Shown piece by piece: positions 10,415 through 19,202 of a stretch of 64,000 bases of DNA (position 1 is the stretch's first letter; each line of letters opens with the position of its first letter). Made by a program: the position numbers and the translations under genes. The DNA is taken from assembly GCF_002209485.1 (NCBI RefSeq), contig NZ_NJIX01000002.1, forward strand, positions 1,054,001 through 1,118,000, in the 5' to 3' direction. A model generated the notes under the pieces. It was not told the DNA's origin, did no database searches, and saw only the letters and a program-made list of their open reading frames with translations. Source of the DNA: Achromobacter sp. HZ34. GTDB lineage: Bacteria; Pseudomonadota; Gammaproteobacteria; Burkholderiales; Burkholderiaceae_B.

Positions 10415-12117
10415 CCCCCTAGCCGATGCGCCAGCGCCACGATGATCGGCCCCAGCACCGGCAACAGCACGTTCGCCACCGCATAGGTCACCGTATAGCC
10501 CAATAGCGGCACGGCGCTGCCGCTGGCCGCCATGATGGCGCTGATGGAAGGCGTGCTGACGTGCTGGCCCGCAATCGCCCCGACCAGCAGCGGCCCGGGA
10601 ATCTTCAGGAGCTTGTGACCTACCCATAGCGACAGGCTGGCTGGCCCCAGGGACACCAGCAGGCCGATCAGCGGCAAGGCCACCCCGTGTTCGCGTACCA
10701 GCGCGATGGCCTGCGGCCCGGCCGACAAACCGACGCAGGCCACGAACACCGCCAGCCCGAGATCCTTGAGCAGTTGCACCGCCGCGCCCGGCAGATGGCC
10801 GATATTCGGCCGCCGTGCGTTCAACCACCCGCACACCAGGCCGCTGACCAGCGCACCGCCACCCCCCCCCAGCGAGATCGGAATATCGCCGATCCGCGCG
10901 CCCAGCGTGCCGATGGCCAGGCCGGCCAGGATGCCGGCGCACAGGAACACCAGGTCGCTGCTGTCCGATGTGCGCAGCTCATTGCCTATGCGCACCGCGG
11001 CGGCGGCCACACGCGCTTCGGGGCCCACCAGCGTCACCACGTCGCCGTACTGCAGCACCGTCGACGGCCCCACCGGCAGCGCATGGCCGGAGCGCACGAT
11101 GGATTGCACGAAGACGCCGTGCGCCGCCTTGGCCGACGCCCGCTGCGCCAACTGACGCAGGGTACGGCCATTGACGCCCTTGCGGCCGACCACCACGGTA
11201 CGACTGGCCAGGCGCAGATCATCGGCCTGGGCCTGGTCTTCCGGCAGCCGGATTTCCGGACCGATCACCGCTGTCCCGCGCACGGCGTTATCGCGCAACG
11301 CCAGCACCACCACGATGTCCCCGGCCTGCAAGACGGCCGCCGGGTCGAGCGAAATGGCCGCGTCCGCACGCAGCACCTTGCTGATGGCGGAGCGTCCGCC
11401 CAAGGCGTGCTCCACCGCGGCTATCGTCTGTCCCGCTGCGTCGCGCACCTGATGCGCGCGGCCCACCAGGCGCGGCATGATGGGTTGATCGGACTGGTCC
11501 GCGGCGGTGTTCACGTCCAGTTCTTCTTCCAGCTTGCGCGCCGCCTGCCGCAGATCGATGCCCAACAAGGCCGGCGCCACCGCGCTGGTGAAAAACACGA
11601 TGCTGATCAAACCGATCAGGTAGGTCAACGTGTACGCGGTGGCGATATTCGACTGCAGGCGCAGTTGCTCTGCGTCGGACAGGTTCAGATGCCTCAACGC
11701 CTCGGCGGCCGTGCCCACCACCGCCGACTCCGTGGCGGCGCCCGCCGCAAGTCCGGCGGCGGTGCCGGCGTCCAGATGCAGCAAGCGCGTCGCCGTCAGC
11801 ACGATGACCAGCACCAGAATGGCTTCGATCAGCGGCAACGCGATATAGCGCAGGCTGGAGCGGTTCAGGTTGGCGAAGAACTGCGGCCCCCCTGAATACC
11901 CCATGGCGAAGATGAACAGGGCGAAGGCGACGTCCTTCGTATCGCCGCCCACGCTGCACCCCGTCTGGCCCAATACCAAGGCGACGATCAGGGTTCCGCA
12001 GACGCCGCCCAGCTGGATGGGCCCGACCCGCAAGCGGCCCGCCAGAAAGCCCAGGCCCACGGTGACGAATAACAGAGCGATCGGAACATCGCTGAAGAAA
12101 CCGACCGAACACGTCAT
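10411..12117 (-). CDS. Aspartate:alanine-exchanger-family transporter (second AspT paralogue)
   Basis: 568 aa. Two hydrophobic halves of about five to six segments each (N-half FVTVGLGFLAGRLRVGPIQLGG; C-half LVFLCAGILAGLAIGTLGARIG) flank two TrkA-C-like regulatory domains (about 200-370), the layout of AspT/YidE/YbjL antiporters. The half-repeats carry GYSGGPQFF and CVGLSAGPQAI, the conserved G-x-GP motifs of the family. I chose the ATG at 12117 because AGGGGAC lies directly upstream; the GTG at 12132 has no ribosome-binding site. It is the last gene of the minus-strand operon aspT-asdA-aspT2, 19 bases after asdA. It presumably exchanges aspartate and alanine or related substrates. Confidence 0.88.
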   Translation of the reverse strand: MTCSVGFFSDVPIALLFVTVGLGFLAGRLRVGPIQLGGVCGTLIVALVLGQTGCSVGGDTKDVAFALFIFAMGYSGGPQFFANLNRSSLRYIALPLIEAILVLVIVLTATRLLHLDAGTAAGLAAGAATESAVVGTAAEALRHLNLSDAEQLRLQSNIATAYTLTYLIGLISIVFFTSAVAPALLGIDLRQAARKLEEELDVNTAADQSDQPIMPRLVGRAHQVRDAAGQTIAAVEHALGGRSAISKVLRADAAISLDPAAVLQAGDIVVVLALRDNAVRGTAVIGPEIRLPEDQAQADDLRLASRTVVVGRKGVNGRTLRQLAQRASAKAAHGVFVQSIVRSGHALPVGPSTVLQYGDVVTLVGPEARVAAAAVRIGNELRTSDSSDLVFLCAGILAGLAIGTLGARIGDIPISLGGGGGALVSGLVCGWLNARRPNIGHLPGAAVQLLKDLGLAVFVACVGLSAGPQAIALVREHGVALPLIGLLVSLGPASLSLWVGHKLLKIPGPLLVGAIAGQHVSTPSISAIMAASGSAVPLLGYTVTYAVANVLLPVLGPIIVALAHRLGG

Positions 12118-12136
12118 GGCGTCCCCTGGCACAAAC

Positions 12137-14149
12137 TTACTTGGCGGCCTTCTTTGTTGCTTTCTTCACGGCCGTCTTGTCAGCCTTTTTGGCGGCCTTC
12201 TTGGCGGCCTTTTTGGCAGGCACATCCGCGGTTTTCTTGGCGGCCTTCTTGGCTGCTTTCTTTGCCGCTTTCTTTGCCGGCACGGGCACCTCGGCTTCCG
12301 CGGTCTGGACCACCGCGCCCCATACCGCGGCGGCCCGCGCCGCCTTCTTGCCCTTGCCCTGCGGGGCCGCGACGGGCTCGGGCGGAGCCATGTTCGACGC
12401 CACCTTGCGGTCGGCCGGCGCCGGCTGCGCGCCCACGCCCAGTTGCGGCACGACGCCACGCGGGCCCGAATGCACCTTGGCGCCCGTCTGCCACGCGTCG
12501 ACGTATTCCTTGGCCGCCTCCACCATGGCCTGGCCGATGTTGGCGTAGTCCGCCTCGTTCAGGTTGGCCAGGGACACCCGGATGGACCACGGCGGCCCGC
12601 CAAAGCCGCCACCGTCCATCAACACCACACCGGATTTCTCCGCCAGGCGGAACAGGAAATCGATAGGCTCGTAGTTCTTGCGCATGTAATCGCAGAACTT
12701 GTCGCCATAGGCGTTCTGCGCCCACACCATGAAATCCAGCTCGACGTAATACCAGGCGCGTTGCTTGTCCTCGGGCGGCAGAGGAATGCCCAGGCCGCGC
12801 CACAATGCATCGCGGCGATCCTGCACGATCTTCATCGTCAGATGCTTGTAGCTGTCCTTCAGGTCCAGCAGATGGGACAAGGCGAAGAACGCCATCTGCA
12901 CCTGCTGCGGCAGCGACAGCCCCGCCGTGTGATTCAAGGCCACATCACGGCTGTCGGCCACCATGCGGTCGATCAGCTTGAGTTTTTCCGGCTCCAGCGT
13001 CAACGCGCCATACCGTTGGTGCAGGCGCTTGCGCTCCTTGCCCGGCAGCTTGGCGATGCGCTTGTCCATGCGGTTCTGCTCGTGGATGGCGATGACGCCC
13101 AGGCGCCAGCCCGTGCAACCGAAGTTCTTCGAAAACGAATACACGCAAATCGTGTTGGCCGGCACCTCGGCCATCAGCGATCGGAAGTTGGGCACGAAGG
13201 TCCCGTAGACGTCGTCGGTGACGAGGATCAGGTCGGGATTCTTCTCGATGATGTCGACGATCTGCGTCATCTCCATCGGATTGAAGGCCACCGACGGCGG
13301 ATTGCTGGGATTCACCGTCACCGCCAGCTTGATCTTGGGATCGGCCAGCTTGGCGATCTCTTCCGGCGGGTAATGCCAGTCATGAGTGCCGTCCGCGCGC
13401 AGGCTGCTGGCATTGATCGGCACGATCTTGAACTGGAAGCGCTCCAGATGCGAAATCTCGATGTAGGGCGTGAACGTGGGCAGGAACAGCGCGATCTTGT
13501 CGCCCTGCTTCAGCAAGCCATTCTGCTGCAGGGTATCGAAGATGTAGCACATGGCCGCCGTGCCGCCTTCGACGGCGAACAGGTCGAACTTGCCCGCGGG
13601 CGGCCGGCCGTCGCACATCTCCTTGATCAGGTAGTCGTGCACGATCTGTTCGGCATGCACCAGCATGCGATCAGGCACCGGATAGTTGTCGCCGATGATG
13701 GAATCGACCAGTTCGTGGATCCACGCGTCGGCGTCGAACCCCTTTTTCTTGACGCCGTATTGATAGACGCCGCCAAGGAAATCGGCGCCCGGCGCGCTCT
13801 TGTTCTCCAGCAGGAAGTCGCGCAGCCGATGGGCGATACCCACCTTCTCCGGCATGCCCGCCATGATGCCGTGGTCGTAGACGCGGCGCGCTTCCGCCAT
13901 GGCGAAGTGGCCCAGAAGGAAGAAGGCTTCGCGTGGTTCGGTGGCGATCCAGTTGGGATTGCCGCGCCCCGCGTTCAACATGGTGGCGGTGGCGGTCTTC
14001 TGCCGATCGCGCGCCAGGTTGATGAGGAAGTCCTTGAGCTCGAAGGGCGACAACTGTTCCATCTCCTTCTGGCGTGAACGCGTGGTCTTGAGTGCCGAGG
14101 CCAGATCGGTGCGGACAGGCTTGGAGAGAGAGTTGGCATGCGCGGTCAT
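12137..14149 (-). CDS. asdA: Bifunctional aspartate aminotransferase/aspartate 4-decarboxylase with Lys/Ala-rich tail
   Basis: 670 aa PLP enzyme converting L-aspartate to L-alanine plus CO2. The PLP Lys is in VYSFSKNFG (Lys341) and the substrate Arg in GWRLG (Arg349). NPSNPPSV and TDDVYGTF are the Asn and Asp/Tyr cofactor motifs. The catalytic body ends near residue 553, so it matches the usual length of about 530-545. A further ~117 residues follow (DNA 12140-12490): a Pro/Ala/Gly linker, then residues 625-670 made of AAKK-type repeats like histone H1-like tails. Start ATG 14149 follows TTGGAGCCGTC. It sits between two AspT-type exchangers; with AspT it can run an aspartate/alanine cycle that generates proton-motive force. 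Confidence 0.95.
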   Translation of the reverse strand: MTAHANSLSKPVRTDLASALKTTRSRQKEMEQLSPFELKDFLINLARDRQKTATATMLNAGRGNPNWIATEPREAFFLLGHFAMAEARRVYDHGIMAGMPEKVGIAHRLRDFLLENKSAPGADFLGGVYQYGVKKKGFDADAWIHELVDSIIGDNYPVPDRMLVHAEQIVHDYLIKEMCDGRPPAGKFDLFAVEGGTAAMCYIFDTLQQNGLLKQGDKIALFLPTFTPYIEISHLERFQFKIVPINASSLRADGTHDWHYPPEEIAKLADPKIKLAVTVNPSNPPSVAFNPMEMTQIVDIIEKNPDLILVTDDVYGTFVPNFRSLMAEVPANTICVYSFSKNFGCTGWRLGVIAIHEQNRMDKRIAKLPGKERKRLHQRYGALTLEPEKLKLIDRMVADSRDVALNHTAGLSLPQQVQMAFFALSHLLDLKDSYKHLTMKIVQDRRDALWRGLGIPLPPEDKQRAWYYVELDFMVWAQNAYGDKFCDYMRKNYEPIDFLFRLAEKSGVVLMDGGGFGGPPWSIRVSLANLNEADYANIGQAMVEAAKEYVDAWQTGAKVHSGPRGVVPQLGVGAQPAPADRKVASNMAPPEPVAAPQGKGKKAARAAAVWGAVVQTAEAEVPVPAKKAAKKAAKKAAKKTADVPAKKAAKKAAKKADKTAVKKATKKAAK
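12140..12277 (-). repeat. Lys/Ala tail-encoding repeat inside asdA
   Basis: The last 46 codons of asdA consist almost only of Lys and Ala codons with short interruptions (TADVP, DKTAV). At the DNA level this is a run of ggccttctt-type units on the plus strand, a low-complexity array that could expand or contract in frame. Confidence 0.85.
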
Positions 14150-14251
14150 GACGGCTCCAAAATAATCAAGGCGTGAAAAGGGTGGTGCGGCGGCGGGTTG
14201 CCAGGCCTTGGAGCGCTCAGGTCCCCAAGACCCCAGGGCTTGCCGCCAGGC

Positions 14252-15943
14252 CTAAGCCATCAGCAGGACGATGACGATGCCCCAGATGATCAGCAAGGTA
14301 TTGCCGATTGCGTAAGGGATGGTGTAGCCCAGGGCGGGCACCTGGCTCTTGGCGCTTTCCGTGATCTGGCCGATGGCGGCGGTGGTGGTGCGCGCGCCGG
14401 CACACACCCCCAGCGCGATGGCCGGATGGAACTTGAAGACATAACGCGCCAGCGGCACCCCGATCAACATGGGCACGGACGTGGCGACGATACCCGCCAG
14501 GAACAGCTTGAGGCCCAGTTGCCGGAAGCCTTCGACGAACCCGGGCCCCGACGCGATGCCCACCACGGCGACGAAGGTGGTCAGCCCCACCGACGTCAGG
14601 AACCAGTGCACCGGCTCGGGCACTCGGCCGAAGGTGGGATGCACCGACCGCAGATAACCGAACACCAGCCCGGCGATCAAGGATCCACCAGAGGTCGACA
14701 GGGTCACTGGAATTCCGGACACGGTCAGCACCAGCGAACCCAGCAGGCCACCGATGACGATGCCGAAGCCGACGAAGACCATGTCGGTCTGCGCGGTCTG
14801 GCGGTCCGCATAACCCAGCTTGTCGACCACCCGTTCGACGTCGCGCTTGGCACCGACGATGAAAAGGTGGTCGCCGCGGTCCAGCTTCAGCCCCCAGTTG
14901 ACGGGCATTTCATGGCCGCCGCGCACGACCTTGCGCAGAAACACGCCACGCCCCAGGGAGGCCTCGGGCATCAAGGAGATTTCGCGCAGCGTCTTGCCGG
15001 CAAGCTTCTTGTTGGTCAGCACCACTTCGATCAACTCGGCGGGCAGGTTGATGAGTTCGTGATCCTCCACTTCCGGGCCGATCTTGCCGGCGGCCTGCAA
15101 TACCAGCACATCGTGGCGGCCCGCCACGCCCAGCACGTCACCAGCCTGCAGCACGGTCGTGGGCACGGCATCGACGACGCCGCCATCGCGCCGGATACGT
15201 TCGACGAACACGCGGTCATCGCCGAAGCGCGCTTCCAGGTCGGCCACGGTCTTGCCGATCAAATCGGCCTGATCCAGGCGGTAGACGCGGGCAATGAACT
15301 TGCGATAGCCAGAGAGCTCCAGAGAGTCCTGGCCGCCTGACATCTGCGCTTCGTACTCCTGGCACACCTTCACCAGATCGACCCGCATCAGCTTGGGACC
15401 GACGCTGGCCAGTAACCACGCGCTGCCGATGGTGCCGAAGATGTAGCAGACGGCATAGGCCACGGGAATGCTGTCTATCCAGTGCTTGCGGGTGGCCTCG
15501 TCGATCCGGGTCAAGCCATTGATCGTGTCCGTGGCCACGCCCATCACGGCGGAAATGGTCTGCGCGCCGGCGAGCAGGCCGGCGCCGGTGCCGGCATCGA
15601 AGCCGAAGGCCACTGCCGTGCCCCAGCTCGCCAACAGGCAGATGACGCACAGCACCACCGCGAACAAGACTTGCGGCAGGCCGTCGCTCTTCATGCCACG
15701 GAAAAATTGCGGCCCGACGCCATAGCCCAGGCCGAACAGGAATAGCAAGAAGAAAACTTGTTTGACGACTGGAGCGATCTGGATATCGAGCTGGCCGACC
15801 AGTACCCCAACCAGCAAGGTGCCGGTGACAGCGCCCAGGCTGAATCCCTTGATTTTCTTGGCGCCTATCCAATAACCCACGCCGAGCGTGAGAAAGATCG
15901 CCAGTTCCGGATACCTGCGCAGCGTGCCGAAAAGCCATTCCAT
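14252..15943 (-). CDS. aspT: Aspartate-alanine antiporter AspT
   Basis: 563 aa, the usual AspT length (about 561-563). Two membrane halves are visible (N-half AIFLTLGVGYWIGAKKIKG, C-half DMVFVGFGIVIGGLLGSLVL) with a central cytoplasmic region containing two TrkA-C-like domains (about 205-370). GLGYGVGPQFFRGM and GIASGPGFVEGF are the family's paired Gly/Pro motifs. It exchanges L-aspartate for L-alanine electrogenically. ATG 15943 is preceded by CAGGAGATGTGGA, which excludes the upstream extension. It is the first gene of the operon, 102 bases before asdA, and the likely physiological partner of that enzyme. Confidence 0.93.
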   Translation of the reverse strand: MEWLFGTLRRYPELAIFLTLGVGYWIGAKKIKGFSLGAVTGTLLVGVLVGQLDIQIAPVVKQVFFLLFLFGLGYGVGPQFFRGMKSDGLPQVLFAVVLCVICLLASWGTAVAFGFDAGTGAGLLAGAQTISAVMGVATDTINGLTRIDEATRKHWIDSIPVAYAVCYIFGTIGSAWLLASVGPKLMRVDLVKVCQEYEAQMSGGQDSLELSGYRKFIARVYRLDQADLIGKTVADLEARFGDDRVFVERIRRDGGVVDAVPTTVLQAGDVLGVAGRHDVLVLQAAGKIGPEVEDHELINLPAELIEVVLTNKKLAGKTLREISLMPEASLGRGVFLRKVVRGGHEMPVNWGLKLDRGDHLFIVGAKRDVERVVDKLGYADRQTAQTDMVFVGFGIVIGGLLGSLVLTVSGIPVTLSTSGGSLIAGLVFGYLRSVHPTFGRVPEPVHWFLTSVGLTTFVAVVGIASGPGFVEGFRQLGLKLFLAGIVATSVPMLIGVPLARYVFKFHPAIALGVCAGARTTTAAIGQITESAKSQVPALGYTIPYAIGNTLLIIWGIVIVLLMA

Positions 15944-16303
15944 TCCACATCTCCTGAAAGGACACTGGGAAAAGCGGCCAGATGCACACGCCATTCGTGA
16001 TGCGCGAGTACACCTGCGGTGCTGACGGCGCAAGGGCGCACCGTTAGCGATAAGCGTGAATCAAGCGCAAAGCTGATTCATAAAAGCGAGACATCGCATG
16101 ACAGAAAATTGCGCCAATGTTGACATAATCGGTTATCGGCGAGCTTAACTCCGCCCCCCTTTATTTCGTAACCTTTTATGACTTACAGGGGTGCTGCGCG
16201 GCGACTTCCGTGGAGGACAATGCAGACGCCGCAGTGGCATGCGGTATCCGCCACGCGGCCGTCTCGCAGTGTTTTTCCGCCGTTCCTAAACCAGGAGAAC
16301 TGA
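15944..16303. other. Divergent intergenic region between aspT operon and small secreted-protein gene
   Basis: 360 bases, no gene. It must hold the promoter of the minus-strand aspT operon. On the plus strand TTGACA at 16120-16125 is a perfect -35 hexamer, but the matching -10 (GCTTAA around 16143) is poor. No clear operator was found. Confidence 0.4.
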
Positions 16304-16675
16304 ATGCGTATTTCCCGTGTCCTTTCCTCGCTTGTCCTTGCGCTGGCTTGCGGACAAGCTGCCCACGCCGCGGGCGTGGGGTTCATGAACAACACCATCG
16401 TCGCCCACATCCCCAAACAGGACTGGCAGCAACTGGAAAAAACGATAGGGCAAGTGTTGAACGAAACGCCCGATGGAAAGACCACCACGTGGACCACGCA
16501 GACGAAACGCATGAAGGGCGGCCCTGTCACCGTGGCAATGACGCCGAAGAACACGACCAGCGAAGGCAAGTGCCGCCTGCTGTCGGCCGAGGTCTCGCAG
16601 CAAACCAAGAAGGAACCCTGGCAGTTCCTGTTCTGCAAGAACGCAGAGGGTGCCTGGCGCGCCAGCACCGACTGA
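16304..16675 (+). CDS. Small secreted protein, 17-kDa-surface-antigen-like
   Basis: 123 aa with a signal peptide (MRISRVLSSLVLALACGQAAHA). The C-terminal half (ETPDGKTTTWTT, VTVAMTPKNT, GKCRLLSAEV, FLFCKNAEGAWRA) resembles the short beta-domain of the RT0821/Lpp0805-type surface proteins, which ends in Cys-x(n)-Gly-x-W. The ATG at 16304 follows CCAGGAGAACTGA. It is probably periplasmic or outer-membrane associated. Function unknown. A large hairpin follows the gene. Confidence 0.7.
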   Translation: MRISRVLSSLVLALACGQAAHAAGVGFMNNTIVAHIPKQDWQQLEKTIGQVLNETPDGKTTTWTTQTKRMKGGPVTVAMTPKNTTSEGKCRLLSAEVSQQTKKEPWQFLFCKNAEGAWRASTD

Positions 16676-16688
16676 CCCTCTGAAGGAC

Positions 16689-16733
16689 GCCTGCGGCCTC
16701 CCCGGCGCAGCGGCGCCCCGGGAGGCCGCAGGC
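16689..16733. terminator. Large GC-rich hairpin after secreted-protein gene
   Basis: Fourteen-base perfect arms GCCTGCGGCCTCCC (16689-16702) and GGGAGGCCGCAGGC (16720-16733). No T-run follows, so it may be a transcript-end stabiliser or a Rho-assisted end rather than a classical terminator. Confidence 0.6.
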
Positions 16734-16804
16734 ATATCGTGAGAAGATAGCCCACGAAAAAAATCTGTACAGCCAGTTTTCAGCCAATAAAAGGAAAGCG
16801 AGTC

Positions 16805-18448
16805 ATGGAAGCAATCGGGATCACCCTGGCGATGTTTGCCGCCGTGTTGGTCAGCGGCATGGTGGTCCGGGTCTTACCGGTCGCGGTGCCCTTGCCACTG
16901 GTGCAGATTGCCCTGGGTGCACTGATCTCCACCTTTTCCAGTCATGGCGTGCAACTCGACCCGGAAGTCTTCTTCCTGCTGTTCCTGCCGCCCTTGCTGT
17001 TCCTGGACGGCTGGCGCATTCCGAAGGAAGGCGTGCTGCGGGACAAGTATTCCATCCTTGAGCTGGCCTTCGGCCTGGTGTTCATCACCGTGCTGGGCGT
17101 CGGCTATTTCATCCATTGGATGATTCCGGCCATGCCTTTGCCGGTGGCGTTCGCCTTGGCGGCCATCGTCTCGCCCACGGATCCGGTGGCCGTGTCGGCC
17201 ATTACGCAGCGGGTGGCCATTCCCAAGCGCATCATGCACATACTCGAAGGCGAGTCGCTGCTGAACGATGCCAGCGGCCTGGTCGCCTTTCGTTTCGCCG
17301 TGGTGGCGGCGGTGTCAGGCAGCTTCTCGCTGGGTTCGGCTGCCTTGTCTTTCTTGTGGGTGGCCATCGGCGGCCTGGCCACGGGCGCCATCTTCACGAT
17401 CCTGGTGACCGCCGCCAAGAACCTGTTCACCCGCAATTTCGGTGAGGAGCCCGGCTCCGAGATACTGCTCAGCCTGATCATTCCTTTCGGCGCCTATGAG
17501 CTGGCCGAGCATATCGGCGCCTCCGGCATCCTGGCCGCCGTTTCCGCGGGGGTGGCCATGAGCTATGTGGAGTTGTCCGGCAAGACCATGGCCATCACGC
17601 GCATCCAGCGTAGCGCCGTATGGAACATGCTGCAGTTCACCTTGAACGGCATCATGTTCGTGCTGCTGGGAGAACAGCTGCCCGCCATCTTCCAGGGTGC
17701 GGTCAGCGTGGTGATGGACACCGGGCATTTGAATCCCTGGTGGCTACTGGTTTACGCGGTGGCCATCAACGTGGCGCTGGCCCTGTTGCGCTTCAGCTGG
17801 GTATGGATATCACTGGCGATCGGCCGCCGCATCGCTGCGCGCCGCGGAACACAGGCGCCGGAGCCCAGCATACGGCTGATGCTGGCCGTGTCCCTGGCCG
17901 GTGTGCGGGGCGCCATTACGCTTGCAGGTGTGCTGACGCTGCCTTTCGTCTTGGACAGCGGAGAGCCCTTCCCCGCACGCGATCTCGCCATCTTCCTGGC
18001 GGCGACGGTGATCATCGTTTCCCTCATCACCGCCAGCATCGGCCTGCCGCGCCTGCTGCGTGGCCTGGACGTGCCGGAGGAAGGCGAGCATCACCGCCAG
18101 GAAGACCAGGCCAACGCGGCCGCGCGGGAAGCGGCGCTGAAAAGTATCGAGGCCACGGCACACGATCTGACGGTGAAGAATCCGGAGGCCGATCCCACGG
18201 TTTATACGGAGATCGCCAATCGTCTCATGACCAGCCTGCAACAGCGCGCCACCGGTGGCCTGGACCACGACGTGGAGCCGGAGATCATCAGGCAGCATCT
18301 GGAAATCGAGCGCCAGATGCGGCTTGCTGCGTTGGCGGCGTCACGCAGCGAGCTTTATCGCATGGCGCGACAGGGCAAGCTGTCGGACGAGATGGCGCGC
18401 AATATGGTCAAGGGAATAGATTTGCAGGAAGCCCGGCTGCGGGTTTGA
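16805..18448 (+). CDS. Na+/H+ antiporter, CPA1 family
   Basis: 547 aa inner-membrane cation/proton antiporter. About twelve hydrophobic segments occupy residues 1-420. FFLLFLPPLLFLDGW, AAIVSPTDPVAVSAI and HILEGESLLNDASGLV are the CPA1 signature stretches, including the two acidic transport-site regions. The C-terminal about 120 residues are soluble and helical and probably regulatory. ATG 16805 follows AAAAGGAAAGCGAGTC. Its last 41 bases overlap the 3' end of the convergent coiled-coil gene. Role: Na+(K+)/H+ exchange and pH homeostasis. Confidence 0.93.
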   Translation: MEAIGITLAMFAAVLVSGMVVRVLPVAVPLPLVQIALGALISTFSSHGVQLDPEVFFLLFLPPLLFLDGWRIPKEGVLRDKYSILELAFGLVFITVLGVGYFIHWMIPAMPLPVAFALAAIVSPTDPVAVSAITQRVAIPKRIMHILEGESLLNDASGLVAFRFAVVAAVSGSFSLGSAALSFLWVAIGGLATGAIFTILVTAAKNLFTRNFGEEPGSEILLSLIIPFGAYELAEHIGASGILAAVSAGVAMSYVELSGKTMAITRIQRSAVWNMLQFTLNGIMFVLLGEQLPAIFQGAVSVVMDTGHLNPWWLLVYAVAINVALALLRFSWVWISLAIGRRIAARRGTQAPEPSIRLMLAVSLAGVRGAITLAGVLTLPFVLDSGEPFPARDLAIFLAATVIIVSLITASIGLPRLLRGLDVPEEGEHHRQEDQANAAAREAALKSIEATAHDLTVKNPEADPTVYTEIANRLMTSLQQRATGGLDHDVEPEIIRQHLEIERQMRLAALAASRSELYRMARQGKLSDEMARNMVKGIDLQEARLRV

Positions 18449-19202
18449 TTGGGGCCACGATCCCTGCGATGGACGGCGGCGCCGCCACGGGCGGTCGCAG
18501 GAGGCGCGCTTCCAATCGCGCAAGTTGAAAACTTATGATCGAGACGGTCAACGTCACCGTCGCGACTCCCACACCAGCCATCCACCGAACCGATCTCGTC
18601 TCGACCGCCGCCATCATAGCTACGAGTTTTGCCATTTCACCGGTAAGCCTGGTATCGAGCGACGACATATTGCCGGTAAGCCTGGTATCGAGCGACGACA
18701 TATTGTCGGTAAGCTTGGTATCGAGCGACGACATATTGCCGGTAAGCCTGTTTTCAAGCGACGACATATTGCCGGTAAGCCTGGCTTCCAGCGACGACAT
18801 ATTCTTATTGACCGTCGCACTATCGCCAGTAAGCTTGATCTCCAGCGACGACATATCCTTGTGGACCGTCGCACTAACACCAGTAAGCTTGAGTTCCAGC
18901 GACGACAGACCTCCCCTAAGCTCAGCCCCGAGCGAAGCCATATCACTGGAGAGCCTGGTTTCCAGCGACGACATATCCTTACGGACCATAGCCACATCAC
19001 CGGTAAGCTTGGTCTCCAGCGAAGACATGGCACCGGTAAGCTTGGTTTCCACCGACGTTACTGCGTCGCGGACATCGGCCTTGGTGGCCAAGGTTGGCAA
19101 GGTCGAATCGATGATTGTTTCCAATCTGACCACGCGAGACAGGATATCGGCGTCGACCCGCCGTATCGTCATCGATGAATCGAACAAATGATAGCTACGC
19201 AC
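18408..19202 (-). CDS. Hendecad-repeat coiled-coil protein with C-terminal membrane segment
   Basis: 264 aa. I chose the GTG at 19202 because AGGAGGG sits six bases upstream; the ATG at 19172 has no ribosome-binding site. Residues about 25-205 are a long alpha-helical stretch in 11-residue units of the type MSSLETRLTGN, expected to form a right-handed coiled coil. An introductory TLATKADVRDAV resembles DUF1640/Bdr-like proteins. One hydrophobic segment (GVGVATVTLTVSIISF) lies near 215-230, then a Pro/Ala-rich tail. Opposite-strand ORFs over the same repeats lack a comparable start. Its 3' end overlaps the antiporter gene. Function unknown; membrane-anchored spacer or scaffold is a guess. Confidence 0.75.
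   Translation of the reverse strand: MRSYHLFDSSMTIRRVDADILSRVVRLETIIDSTLPTLATKADVRDAVTSVETKLTGAMSSLETKLTGDVAMVRKDMSSLETRLSSDMASLGAELRGGLSSLELKLTGVSATVHKDMSSLEIKLTGDSATVNKNMSSLEARLTGNMSSLENRLTGNMSSLDTKLTDNMSSLDTRLTGNMSSLDTRLTGEMAKLVAMMAAVETRSVRWMAGVGVATVTLTVSIISFQLARLEARLLRPPVAAPPSIAGIVAPIKPAAGLPANLFP
18641..18805. repeat. Five tandem 33-bp repeats in the coiled-coil gene
   Basis: Units of exactly 33 bp starting cggtaagc and ending gacgacatattg(c/t) run at 18641, 18674, 18707, 18740 and 18773. The first three differ by one to two bases. Each encodes one 11-residue unit. More diverged copies continue to about 19050. Confidence 0.92.

Noticed and set aside
11870-14077. Plus-strand ORF of 735 codons opposite asdA
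   Set aside because: Low-complexity translation without motifs; asdA on the other strand has all PLP motifs and a ribosome-binding site.
18535-19191. Plus-strand repeat ORF (SSDDI-type repeats) opposite the coiled-coil gene
   Set aside because: Any tandem 33-bp repeat is open in several frames. Only the minus strand has a strong ribosome-binding site, a helical hendecad pattern and a membrane segment.
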